This document shows, piece by piece, positions 48,566 to 61,900 of a stretch of 64,000 bases of DNA (positions are counted from its first letter, which is position 1; every line of letters starts with the position of its first letter). The stretch is taken from the NCBI RefSeq assembly GCF_009730915.1, contig NC_052487.1, forward strand, positions 4,532,649-4,596,648, in the 5' to 3' direction. The translations under genes and the position numbers were made by a program. The stretch comes from Dioscorea cayenensis subsp. rotundata (taxonomy: Eukaryota > Streptophyta > Magnoliopsida > Dioscoreales > Dioscoreaceae). The notes under the pieces were generated by a model, which saw nothing but the letters and a program-made list of their open reading frames with translations, did no database searches and was not told the origin of the DNA.

Positions 48566-49064
48566 CAGTGGTGGAGAAGGGGGCAATTGCCCCCTTTATA
48601 ATTTGAGAATAAGTTAATTTAATATTAATTTAATTAATTGATGTCATAATTACCCACATCTATTTTACAGTTGACCCCCTTAGCTTTTTATTAACTAAAA
48701 ATAAAAGGAAACTAGTCTCATCTTATCCATTGATGAAGCCGAGGCTTCTGTTTGATTAAAAATTAAATTTATTTAATATTTATTTATTTATGTATTTATT
48801 TAATGTTTTAAATTTAGCTCTAATTTTACCAATTTCAACTGCATTTGTGGAGAGGGTTTTCTCTGCAATGAAGATTGTGAAACAATCATTCATTATTTTC
48901 AAAATATTAAAACTCATAGGGACAATTGTAAATTTGCTTTGTTGATGATTTGTAATAGTTGTTTATGTAAAAGACTTATTGATTATTAATTTTTATTATA
49001 GTTGAACTTTTATTTATTAAGTTTCATTTTCCCCCCTTGTCTATAATTTCTAGTTCCGCCACTG
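48566..49064 (+). mobile_element. hAT deletion derivative, 499 bp
   Basis: It begins CAGTGGTGGAGAAGGGGGC and ends CTAGTTCCGCCACTG, inverted repeats of the Ac/hAT type, between exact 8-bp duplications. The interior still encodes part of a hAT C-terminal dimerisation motif (TAFVERVFSAMKIVKQS, about 48840-48890). That shows it arose by internal deletion of an autonomous element rather than from an unrelated MITE. Confidence 0.85.
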
Positions 49065-49784
49065 CTCACATACATGGTGTCAATGATGGAGTTATAAATA
49101 AAATAAAGGACTAGTGCCAGTGAGAAAAGAGATGTGCTAAAAAAAATATACCTATCCTAAGAATTGGAAGCAACTATCAAAATACCGATCCCAAAACAAC
49201 AAAAAATTCTTATCTTGAGGCAGTGGCAAATTTCAAGGCGATAATGAGATGTATATCTCATACGGCAGTAAGGCATGCAACACGGTGACAAAGCACAGGC
49301 AGCAACAAAGATATGTGATATATATATATAATAAATAATAAATTTTATAATTCACAAATTTTCTTGTCTTTACTTGTATTCTAGCCCTTAATCAAAGGTT
49401 CCCAAGATTTTAATCTGGGATAATTAATAATAGAGGCTTGCCACTATTAGGAATGAAAGAGTCCACAAAAATAAAACAAATTAAAATAAATAATATTTGT
49501 GATTCGATATATCGCCCCATGGTGCGTATTTTTGATCACGTAGTTCTCCTTAAAGTATAACCTTCTTCTCTCTTCAATTTGCCCTTCAAATTTTCCCTCT
49601 CCAAATGCCTCAAAACCCTAGATCTGATGTGTGGAGACTGGTGGCCAAAGGTCCCTTGATTCAGCCCTAAAACTGATGTTTTATACCCCCAAAGGTGTAC
49701 TGGTCGTATCGAGCTGTATGGGGGCTATATGGAAGCTTTTGGAGCAAATTGCGAAGCATACTGGGTGTTATGCCGATTGGTATA

Positions 49785-50711
49785 TGTCACGCCATGAACC
49801 TGGGGCATTAACAAACGGCCATATACCTACAAGATCGTGACTAAGTAGGCACACAAGGCCTCAAAACCTGTCTCACACTAGATAAAACAACCTTTAACAA
49901 AGACATTAACTTTCAAAAACAACATAGAGGCACAATGGCCGAATTTTAACGAAAGCAAATAACAAGTGTCTCACATGACATTAAACATAAGACAGAAGTT
50001 CTAAGTTCACAACAAAGAAAGTTTATTAACTTGATAAAGAACTAGAAGGCGAATTGCTCAACGACCCTGCTAAGCTGTTCACCACTCAACCCTACTCCTG
50101 ATCTGAAAAATAAAGAAAACAACTTAATGAGCTTGGGAGCCCACTAAGCAACTACTAAAAATATCGGGATCACAAAAATGTTCAATAGTTTCTAAAAGTA
50201 TACAAAATGTAACATAACGGAATAATATCAAAGTAACCCAGAAACCAGCAATAATTCAAAACAAATTTAATTTACCAAGTAATGAGCGTATAAGTACCCC
50301 AAACAACTAGTGCCCAAAAAAAAAAAAATCAGAACTCATTTATTTAAACTCGGTGACCTGAGTCAGATTTCAGAACTCATAGGTTTACCCTCGGTGACTC
50401 GAGCCAGAATTTCAGAAGCCGTTATTCTTCACTGACGGAACAGTGCGAAACTATAGTTTCTATGTCAGAAGTACGTGTCTACACGGTCAATGTTTAACAC
50501 CCAATGACAGGGTTATTGTATAGTTAATTGAGGACTACGAGTTTCTATACAAAAATATATCGGTATGTCCAAAATTATTGTCAACACAACAATACTGAAA
50601 TTCAGTGATCCCGTTTTTTAACAAAAATAATTCCGATTATATCAAATAAGATAATGCCAATATATGACAACCTCTCTTAACATAAATAATCAATATTGTC
50701 TACATAAATAA

Positions 50712-50748
<37 letters not shown>

Positions 50749-52640
50749 CTATGAAACAATTCAACACTCAACAACATATTTCTTTCTTTTCCTTTAATAA
50801 TTTGATAAGTAAAACAAATAATAAAATAAAACAAAGTAAACAATAAATAACCAAATGAAAAGCTAATGTCAGGTTAACATTTATATAAACCGTACTATGC
50901 AAAAATATCATAAATCAATTAAATAACATTAATATATTTGAAAGTAATTATCAATGGGAAAAATATCAATAATCAAATAAACAATTAATAAATATTGCTA
51001 AATTCTAAAAATAATGGTCAACATAACCACAAAAATCAAAACATAAACCTATGAACAGTATACGAATGGTTTTTATTTTCTAAACAATAAAATCTAAATT
51101 AACAAAATAATTATATAAACCATTATGAAAAATCAGAAATTTGCATATACATATATATATATATATCTATATAATATATATATATATATATATATAGATT
51201 TATATGTGGTTTACTTGCATGACTAGATAACACCAAAAACTATAAGCACCACGAAGTTAGGTTTCCACGGAATACCCTATATTTGAGAACACATTCTAAG
51301 GATATCAATAACCATGATGTACACAAACATAACAATTATACCAAATTACCCCTACTCAATACACAACCACTAACTGAAAATAATTACACAAAGGTTAAAC
51401 TCGAGGAATTCTGACATGAGTATCAAAAGCTTCTATACTAACTCAAGAAGCAGGTTTAAGACCCACAAACAAACAAGAAAATCACACAAATTCAAATAAT
51501 GTTTCTCACCACTGATATGGTACAACAATATTAGACTCACTAATTGGTAATTATTCAAACCTTTATAATATGCTATTCCTTTCATCACAATGTCCACATT
51601 TAACAAGATTATAAATCAGAATTTAGATGCAATCATTAAAATTAACGAAAGAAAAACAAATATTTATATCACATGAATCATGAAAATCCACCAGCACCCG
51701 CAGCTTTTTAAATAAAAAAACTAATAAATAACCTAATAAAATAAAATACTCTGATTCCTTTTGATGAAAAGGAATATAAAATATTAAAATCTAAACAACC
51801 CAATTTTACGCAAAACCCGAAGCCATCTTAGCTTTTCAATTTAAAATATAAATATGTGTGTGTTAAATAAGCGGACTCAGAACTGGAATCCAAATTCACA
51901 TTCAAATGAAAATTAGAAAAGTTTGATAATCGGAATTTTTCCCAAATAAAAGATAATTAAAAAAATCACATGGCCGGTTTAATTTTGAGATAATTAATCC
52001 ACTAGGCATACAACATAACCCTAATCAAGATCAATAAACAATACCACGACAAGATCTAGGAGGTAAAAATTCTATCACTTAACCCTAGATCTAGGAAGAG
52101 AACGCTTACCTCACAACGATAACGACACAACCCTTGACGAAGAGGCTTATCTCCATCCTCGCCACCGGCACCACACACCAAAAAGAATAAGAGAAGATCA
52201 AAAAAGCAAGATCTCTCTCTCTCTTTCTTGGTCCAAACGAAATTCTATATCGGAAGAAACAAAGAGACGGTGGCTAGGGTTTTGAAAACCTAATAAAATA
52301 TAAAGATAAAAAAAAATTTAAAATAAAAAAAAGGAAAAAGGTTTTTCTTTTCCTTTTCCGTAACCGCCACGCATGCAAAATAAATGAATTAAATAAATAA
52401 AAAAAAATGTGGGGCCCACAATATACGGGTGCCATGCGGCCCAGTATGGAGGCCGTATGGCTTAGGCAAAACTTTCTATCTTGAAGACTCTCTGTGATGC
52501 TGTAGACTGCTATAATAATCATTACGGTATTGCACCTCCAAATTCTCTTCATTTTCGATCAGATCGAAACATGTGCCATGCGGCCCTCATGGAGGATGCA
52601 TGGTTCTCCTCTGTTGTGCTATAGTGCTTCTGCTACATTA
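49785..52640 (+). mobile_element. LTR-like sequence, plus strand, starting TGTCACGC at 49785
   Basis: It opens TGTCACGCCATGAACCTGGGG. At about 50100 it has CTGATCTGAAAAATAAAG followed by GAGCTTGGGAGCCCACTAAGC, the same arrangement as in the 45.5-kb segment but a different sequence. A+T-rich DNA with AT microsatellites (about 50707-50743 and 51147-51200) fills the middle. The end near 52400-52640 is G+C-richer. No gag-pol was found and the right boundary is uncertain, so it is a probable solo or partial LTR. Confidence 0.4.
50707..50743. repeat. (AT)n microsatellite
   Basis: Perfect AT run inside the LTR-like region. Confidence 0.88.
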
Positions 52641-53055
52641 CTTGCTACAGTGTCACACCATCGATTTTTTCCCTTTTTTTGCTCAAATCATGTCCTCGTG
52701 TTCTCTATGGCTTATTTATGCCCTATGAAGTGAATAACAAGAGATTAAGCACAAAAAAGACATCAATTCTACAAAATGTACATGCCAATTGTATAAAATA
52801 TGTATAAGAAAACATATATATTTAGACACTTATCATACAACCCAAAAATAAAATATATTATAGAACATGAATAATATAATACCCATAATTATGCTGACAT
52901 CAAAATAAAAGTTTTTTTATTATTAACTAATAACTAAAATCAGCTTTCTAGAGTGTACTAGCTTTTCCTATAACTACTTTTTAAAATATCTATATGCTAA
53001 GCAACCAACTTATATGTGATCAAAATAGCTTTCAAAATAGCTTTCAAGAGCCATT
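52641..53055. other. Spacer before the LINE
   Basis: A+T-rich DNA with no gene or recognisable element. Confidence 0.4.
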
Positions 53056-53059
53056 GCCA

Positions 53060-56000
53060 TTATTAATTCTGAGGAGCATAAAGGAGGTAGTTTTAATATT
53101 TATGCTTCAAAATCTAGACTCTTTTCTAAATTTATTTTGGATAATAATGTACACGATCTTGGTTTTTCTGGTCCTTGTTTTACTTGGTGTAATGCCCAAA
53201 TGGGGCTTGCTCGCAGGTGGGCTAGACTGGATCACTTCTTGGCTAATACTTCATGGCTCTTAATTTTTCAGAATTATATTAATTATCATTTGCCTCGAAC
53301 CAACTCTGATCATTCTGTGATGTTCTTGCATGCATATGTCTCCAAAGAGTTTTCTAAACAAATCTTTTGTTTCGATAATATCTGGCTTGATTATGAGGGC
53401 TGTCATAATAGTGTGTTAAATGCTTGGAAAAATGATTTTTCTTCTACTACTATGCAATCTTTCATGCATTATATTTCCCACACTAAACATAATATTCTCA
53501 AGTGGAAGAAAGCTGGTCTAGGTCACATTGATGAGGAGCTTCTCAACATCCAGAATGAAATTACAAAAATGGAGGGGGATTCAATGGCACATGACATTTG
53601 GCATAGAGTTTGGCTTCGGTCTCTTTACAATCGCCAGAATGCTCTTCTGAGACAACAAAATATTTACTGGAGACAAAGAGCTAAGATGCATTGGTTGTCA
53701 AACGGTGATTCCAACACTCGCTTTTTTCACAATTTGGTTAAGGTTCGACGCCACAAAAAAAAGAGTAAGATCAATTCTTGATACTTCAGGTAACATCTAC
53801 ACCAATCAAAATGATATTGAAAAGTGTTTTCTCAATTATTACAAAAATCTTTGGTCTCCTCCTACTTCTTCCTCTTCTCGCACTACTGACTTTTATTTTC
53901 AAGCACTTCCTAATGACCTCCCTGTACTTTATGACTTGGACCGTGATTCCCTTATTATGCCTCTTTCCAAAGGTGAGGTTTTTAGAACTCTCAGGACCAT
54001 GGCTCACGGCAAGAGTCCTGGTCCCGATGGGCTTAATGTTGAATTTTATATCTTTTATTGGAATCAAATTGGGGATCATCTTTTTAATGCCATTGCCCAT
54101 TTTTTCAACTCTGGATCTCTTTCCCTTTCTTGGGGTAAAACCTTTGTGGCTTTGATTCCCAAAAACCCCAACCCTAACCATGTCACTGACTTCAGACTCA
54201 TCTCTCTTTGTCACGTTTGTTATAAGCTTATTACCAAAATTCTTGCAAACCGTGTTAAGTTGGTCATTCATAATATTATTGGGCCTAAGAAGAATGGTTT
54301 TATCCTTGACGTGGTGCTTTCGACAACATAATTGCCACCCAAAAAATTGCCCATAGCTTAGAATCCGAAAATCGTGTCCCCCCTAGGATGCTTTGCAAAA
54401 TTGATATTGAAAAAGCCTTTGATATTGTAGATTGGAAGGCCATCCTTGCTACCCTCCAGAGAATGTTATTTTCTGAAAATTGGATTACCTGGGTCTAGGC
54501 CTATCTTACCTCGGCTTCTTTTTCCTTCCTCATCAGTGGTAAAAATACTTCTTGGATTACTCGTAGTCGTGGTGTCAAGCAGGGAGATCCTCTTTCCCCC
54601 TTTCTTTTTCTCTTAGTTTCTCAAAATCTTTCAGTAATTCTCAATAAGCCTATGTCTCTTGATTTGGTCCAAGGCTTTAACTCTAACTTGCCCAGGAATT
54701 TTAATCATTTGATGTTTGCTGATGACCTTATTCTAGTTACCCATGCCTCTCGAGCCTAGGCTAGGAATTGCTTCCTTTGCCTAAACATTTATCAAGATCT
54801 CACTGGTCAGAAGTCTAATCTTTCAAAGTCAGCTATCTTTGTCCCTTCTTGGTGTAATAGAAAGCTAGCGAACTCCATTTCGAAAATTCTTGGCATCAGT
54901 TTAGGTAGCTTTCCTTTCACATATCTCGGCACCCCTATTTCTCCTCAGAGACTTTAGGTTAGTCAACTTCAGCAAATTCCTAGTAAAGTTGGGAGTATCA
55001 TTCACTCTTGGAATCACTCTTCCTTAACAACGGCGGGTAGAGTTACACTTCTCAACAGTGTCATCTTTGCCATTCCTAATTATATCCTCTCTGTTATGAA
55101 CTTACCTAATTCAATCATTGATTGCATTTCAAAGCTTGCTCGTAATTTTATTTGCGGTAGAATTAGTAGCAATCATGGCTTTCACACCATTGGTTGGACA
55201 AATACTACACTTAAAAAAATCTTTTTTTGGGTTGGGTTGGGAGGGACTCGGTATTCGTAACCTTTGCTATGCTAAACATTCTCTTATGGCAAAAAATGTT
55301 TTTGCGATTCTCAATTCGGATAAAAAAATTTGGGTTGATATTTTTAAGCTTAAATACAATGGTTGGCATCTTTGGAATCCTACTCAAGTCTCTAATCCTT
55401 CCTACCTTTATAAATCAATTTGTAATATTGCAAATTTCTTGAAGCCTAATGTTACTCTTCTTAATTGTAACCCTTTAGAGGTTGATATTTGGAATGATCC
55501 CTACATTTTTTATCTCCCTATCTCCTATAAGCCTACCTTTCTTAATATGTCGCTCCCATTAGAAAACATTCATTTTCCTAATCTTCTCAATTTCGAGAGC
55601 TTTTGTTTTAACACTTTAAGCAATCTGTTTGGAAGCTCTTTGAATTGGGACCAGATTGGTAATAACAAAATCAACAGCGTAGAGAGTAATTTTTGGATTT
55701 GGAATCACCATTCTTGTCAGGCTTCTATTGCTTCAACAGTTTATGATTCTGCTGTCTCTTTACTCCCTCATCAAAATATTTGGACAGGTTGGTCTATCAT
55801 CTGGAAGCTTCCTGTTCTCCCTCATATAAAAGTATTCATCTGGAAGCTAGCTCTTCGGAGACTCCCTACTAGTGCTTACATGTATCATCTTAACATCGGC
55901 CCAAACAACAATTGTCCTTTTTGTGGCCTCATTCCATTGTTGGTTGGTCTATCATTTGGAAATGCAGAAGGATTTCACATTATTGGTTCACTATCTTGGA

Positions 56001-56876
56001 TTTGTTGGGGTGGAATCATTCTGTTTTTTCCATCCTTAGCACTGGTTCTTGGCTTGTGGAACCAGCCTCTTCAAAAATTGATAAGTTGCGGCCACAAGCT
56101 TTCATTGCCACGATTTCTTGGATCATATGGAAAAGTAGATGCAATTTGATCTTTAAAAATTCTCAAGTCAATTACAACTTGATTGTCTCTAGAGTCTGGT
56201 CTATTTTTCAAGATTTCAACAAGGCTTCTCCCAGGGTTTCTCTTATTCCTCAATGCTATAACAATTTCATTTCAATTTAAACTGACGCCTCATGGGATGC
56301 TAATTCTGCTTTTTGCTGGTCTAGGTTTCATCATCGTTATTAATATGAAACGCATCTTACTTGCTGGCGCCAAGGGAACCACTGTGAAATCACCCTTTGA
56401 GGCAGAAATTGCTGATATTAATCTTGCATTTCAGACATGTGCAAATCATCATTGGGAATTTTCTCACATCTTCTAGCATTTGTTGTGACTGTCCTGGTAT
56501 CATTCAACTGCTCAAGAATTATAACGCATGTGTCGCTTGGCACGTTGAAGATGAGTATCACAATTTGAAGCGTCATCTTTCTGAATTCCCAAATACAAAT
56601 CTAGAGAACATATCCCGTGATGACAATGAGATCGCTGATGCTTTGGCATCTTTTGGAAGACACAATCCACAACTCACTCGTTTTTTCAAGGCCTCGATCG
56701 ATCGCCCTTCATGGCTGGAGGAATTATGCCCCAGAAATAACTTTGTTTTTTAATCTTTTCTTTGTTTTGTTTTTTAAGCTCTTAGCGTTCTGTTTCAAAA
56801 AGTAACGGTAGCTAATATTTACAACTTCAGAACCATCACCAGAAACAATCATGGCTAATTGATTTAAAAAAAAATT
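53060..56876 (+). mobile_element. Degenerate non-LTR retrotransposon (plant L1-type LINE with RNase H)
   Basis: The 5' end is missing: coding begins inside the endonuclease (GGSFNIYASKSRLF, DLGFSGPCFTWCN, then the catalytic-end motif NSDHSVM near 53310). The reverse transcriptase follows, with GKSPGPDGLNVEFY near 54010, DFRLISLCHVCYKLITKIL near 54190 and FADDL at 54715-54729. A zinc-binding RT-associated domain (WTGWSIIWKLPVLPHIKVFIWKLALRRLP to CPFCGL) covers about 55780-55930. A plant-type RNase H (AEIADINLAFQ, then ISRDDNEIADALASF) ends near 56750. An A-rich tail lies at about 56868-56876. Many stops and frameshifts (for example near 53780, 54331, 54497, 54762) make it inactive. The 5' truncation is normal for LINE insertions. 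Confidence 0.85.
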
Positions 56877-57140
56877 GTAATATTGCATATTTCATGAGAC
56901 CCAAAATCAAAGATTCATCTTCATCATCCATGAGATGATTTTTCCTCAAGTATTTTTGTTAAATGTCACAGGGACTTAAACATGAAATCAAATGAACGAA
57001 ATAAAAATATCATTTCACAATCACTTATTAAACAATGCCATTCCATTGAAACAATGTAAGAAACAAAAGGGAATTAATGATACATTGCTTCTAGAACTCA
57101 TGGAGAAATTATTCTTTAAATGAATAATCAAAGATCAGCA
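56877..57140. other. PAP 3' flank
   Basis: Short spacer between the LINE tail and the purple acid phosphatase stop codon, presumably including its 3' untranslated region. Confidence 0.5.
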
Positions 57141-58938
57141 TCAAGAGAATATTGTGATAGAATCATCGGCAGAGCTCCAATATCTGTTGTAGAACCACAT
57201 AGCATCAGCAACAACTGCATCACCATCTTGATTCCGGTGCCATTCGTAGTAGGCATGAGTTCGGTTCTTTATCGAAAAGACTGCATGACCAAAGCTGGCC
57301 TCCCGATAAGCTGAATACTTGGGCTGTGGATATGTCATGCTGCAAGATGAAAATGTCAATGAAATCTGACTTTGATTGCATTATTGTGTTTCAAGTAATT
57401 TAAACAAAAAACAGAGTTGATACTTGTCGTACTTTGCTGCAAGTCCTTCAAGATTTCCACCGTCACCGATGTTGACGTATACTGGAGCAGACCGGTCATC
57501 TACAGGGGTGCATTCCCCGTTAACTATGTTGTAAGCAACATTTGATATTCGATGCTGTGAGAATTGATTGAACAGTTAAATTAAGAATTTGTAAACTCCC
57601 ATGCGAATATTCACAAAAGAAAGGATGGCTCACAATGTGTATATGCTTGGTGAAATATATAGATTTTCAATAAATTAAGCCCATGAATAGAACCATAGAA
57701 AAGATTTGAGGGTTTCATAAAAACTTACACTGCGTTCATAGGCATGGACATGGCCTGCAAACACGATATCGACTTTGTTTTGCACAAACCATGGCTCATA
57801 CATTACTCGCATGGTTTCCCCTTCCATATAGTGATAGTTGTAACTATTATACCATGGAGAGTGCATGAGAACAATTAACCATGGTGTCTCACTTCTGTTC
57901 ACCTTCGGGAACTCTGCTTCAAGCCATTTGTACTGAGGAGTGTACTTAGCTAGAAAGCAAAGTGGCAATTCACCAGTAAGCTAAACTTAATACAAATAGA
58001 TACAAGCTTTGGATGGTATAAAGATAAACAAATACAAAGAATATTAACCAAACTATTAGAGTAACTAACACTCCTATATCGTTAGTAAATATGAATTTGA
58101 ATAAATAAGACAAGATACTCTCATCCAATCAGCTTAAGTTTCCGAGTTAAATCAGACCAAGATAATATGTTTGGTTTTCATCTAACATGGTATCATAGCT
58201 TAGTTTACTTGGTTTGTCTACAACATGATTGATTAAAATAGACTATCACATACTAAAAGAGCATATTAGAGTAATTAATAATCCCACATCAGTTAATTTC
58301 GTAAACATGAATTTGAATAAATAAGACTCGGTCTCTAATCCAATCAGTTTAAGTTTTTTACTTGAATCAGGCCCAAATAATATGTTTGATTTAATCTAAC
58401 ACAAATAACCAGTGCAATGTGGATAATGTTTACAATTAACCGATAAGTTCATCTTGCATATATCAGGGGTGTATTTGCTATTACCATGAAAATACTATTG
58501 CATATCAGGAAAAGCACTACAGTAAAGAAATAAATAGTTTCTCTCTTTATTAGATGAAATTTTGACGCTGGCTTCACATCATATGGAAAACTAAATAGTT
58601 TCTCTTTTTATTAATTCAATTAGTATTTTTATCAAACAATGGCATTTACTTTGTGGATCCCTAAATCATAATTACAAAGTAAATCTAATTTGGAATGATA
58701 ATCAGAAAAATAAGACGAATTGATATAATCTCATTAGAAACAAACTAGTGTACATAACAGTAAGAAAGTGACAAATATGCCTTCACCTATGAAAGAAATG
58801 CAATGTTTAAAACATGAGTTCTGGCTAATTTTGCTGAAATACTTTCTCAAAGATTTTGGGTTTGCTTTTGTTGACAAATCATGAATGTCAATAAACAACA
58901 ATTTCCATGTAAAGCATTAATGGCCAACATATCAATAC

Positions 58939-58973
<35 letters not shown>

Positions 58974-61900
58974 CATAAAACAAATTAAAATAGCATGTCC
59001 TCTACTCTTTCAGAAAACCTTATGCACATAATTTAAGAAAATACTAAATTTCAGCATCGAAGTTTAATGTCACAATTCAGAGTTCCGGAAAATTATTTTC
59101 AAATAAAGATATTGCAAATGGATTTATTTATCCATACCATAAGCGGAATAGGATGAGAGGACGATGATGTGTGCAGAGGCACGCTTGATCGAATACCAAA
59201 ATGGAGCTGTGCTACCTGAAGCCTTATAGGGAACTGTATACCTGTGACGAAATGGCTTGAATGGCTGGGTTTCACCCTACAAACATGTTATGAATTTTAT
59301 CATATTAGCATGAATATTGTCTGCATGTGAATGTAGTTCTCCTGACTTAATGCTGACGACAAGAACTACAAAGTAAAATATCATCATGCTTCTTGCATTA
59401 TATACAAATGCCATATCATGTGCAAATAAAAAAAAAGATATGAAAAGTAGAAAAAGAAGTTTGATGTGATAAGTTTGCTACTCACAATTTCTGGAGCAAA
59501 ATCAATCTCATGGTTTCCGGTTGTCCATATCCACGGCTGATATGCAACACTTCTCTCCACAAACCTTCCCCATGTATCCCATCTGACATTATCATGATTT
59601 GGGTAGTTATCAGCATAAGAAAGATCACCTACAAATAGTACAGTCTCTCCTCGAATAGGATTCGACTCGTAATGAGAAAGAGTGCTATTTGAGTCAAAAC
59701 TCTGTCCAAGATCCCCTGCATAAGCATATAAGATTATGAAAACTACATTAAGCGTATGTTCACAACACTTCAATCTTTTCAAGAACAAAGTATCTTCACT
59801 GTTTCACTGATTTTAAGATGAATTTAGAACCTGACAATATTTCAACCATTATATACATGATTATAAATGAAGGTACTTGTGAGATTTAGGAAATACTAGA
59901 CATTAGCGCAATTACTGAAGGGGACAACTACCAACTAGCTATCAATGCCGATATATGTAAAACATCTCTCAACAGAGCTATAAGTTTACAACTAATAACA
60001 TTCCTGGAATTTAATTAGTGGGGAAAATCGCTCATCACTATATAGAACATTGTTGGCATTATGATTCGGAGGAAGGATAACATATCTTAAGATGTCATTA
60101 CTTTTTGTGAAAAGGCTACCCGACAAAACTTAAACATCAAACAAGAATTCTCTTTGCTTTTGATTGAGTATGATTGAATGATAAACATGTTCTATACTTC
60201 TATCCATGTTAACAGTCATAAAACATTTTTACATCAACATTTGATGACTATCGAGGCTCAAACAAGAAAAAAATATACATAAAAATTGCTTTTATTGCAA
60301 ATTTTCATAAGCCTGTAAGACAATAAATTGGCTTGAAAATAATAATTTCTATGTAGTATTCATTAGCACAAGGAGTAATATATATACAAAATAAGATAAA
60401 AAAAAGGTGAGGCATATATATAGTAAGTTAAGATGAATGAGGTGATGAAATTGCAATGCATAATATAATGATCATAGCTATTTGTTGCAGCAGGCTAACA
60501 AAGGTAATAGAATTATACAAAATTCAGTATCTTCTTAACAGATATTTGAGAAGATTGAGAAAGGAGCAAGAACAAAAATAAAGCATGAAAATATTTGCCT
60601 ACAAAAGGCGAAAATTGAATTCTGTTAGGAAAATACTAATAAAACAGATGAAAATAAACATGAGCAAATTAAAAGCTATTTTGATGATGATCATGAATTT
60701 CCTCAACACATTTTTCTCAAAAAAAAAAGCGTGAAATTTTGTTAGTAGTTAAAACAAGTTTCCTATTTCAGAGAGAAACATAAAGAAGTGTTATGGGATA
60801 TTGACAAAGTGTGGAGACAGAAGAATATTCAAGTTAAGATATCTATGAAAACAAATCTACAGAAAAATCCAAAGTAAGTAAACAGAGAGTATCATCATCA
60901 CTTAATTCTCCCAAGCGCCAAAGACAATCGTAGCTTCATGCTTCTCTATTCATTGATGACATAGATTATGCGAAAAATTCTAAGCAAACTGAGAGTGATG
61001 ACAACCGGAAAAAACCATCAAGAAACAAAATATATATAGCTTCAGTTCCAAATTCACCAGAAAAATTTATATAGAACTTCAGATTTATTATTAGCGAAAG
61101 GAGGAATAGTTAGTTACCTATAAGACCAAATGTGTAAGGAACATCAGGACCAACTTCTGGAGGTGTTGTGAACCAGAAATGCCGTGTTGTATTTCCAATC
61201 CCCACTTTATAGTAATATTTTGTTGAAAACTGCAAAAAAGTTCAAAGGTCCTACTTTAAATCTTCAAACTCCTTAGAAAATACTAAAAAGATTCAGTTGT
61301 TCATATACAAATTTCTTTGACATCGGTAGTGAAACATTAGTAAATTGTCTTATTATGTGTGCATGCAGTTAGCATGTCAATAAAGGAATGGTAGATCTCA
61401 CAAAGGTAAAGAAGAATTTTAGGACAAACAATAAATCAGAATATGAAGGAAACATTACTTTTTTATATTTTTTAATTGTTTTCTTTCTTTTATAGCCACA
61501 CACCTTCAAATTCCTAAGTGTGCAATGATGAATGAACCCAGATGTGTAGTTGTAATATGTATACTGTGTGAGCTTGCCTTTGGCATGGAACTCAAAATTG
61601 TCCTCGGATGTTCCATAAAGCACTGTGTTAGAGCCTGGCTCATCTTGAGTGACCCATGAGACAATCACTGCTGACCCATCCATGTTACCTTGAGTAATAT
61701 GAACCTTCACAAACAACAGAGAAAAAAAAAAATCAGGAAAAAGCTGCTTCCCAAAAGAATTTCAATCAAAGTACCAAAAGAAATAAGAAGAAGAAAAACT
61801 TAATTGGTAATCCACAGGAAATTGTGGTGGTGTGATAAATGAGATGAAAATTCCAAACTTTGCAAGCAGGAAACAACATAATTTCAAAGAAAAGGAGAAA

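Larger units (their letters stand above)
45537..49784 (+). other. Region holding a chimera of host gene fragments
   Basis: Between the two LTR-like segments lies sequence unlike the usual A+T-rich spacer. From 45.65 to 47.9 kb, fragments of up to five unrelated housekeeping genes are arranged in one direction with almost no spacer between them (each listed separately). The frames are broken by stops and small deletions. The right half (47.9-49.78 kb) contains a small hAT derivative and unassigned sequence. Neither terminal inverted repeats nor Helitron ends could be identified, so the vehicle is unknown. Confidence 0.6.

Noticed and set aside
53786..54271. 161-codon minus-strand frame
   Set aside because: It is antisense to the LINE reverse transcriptase and is explained as its shadow.
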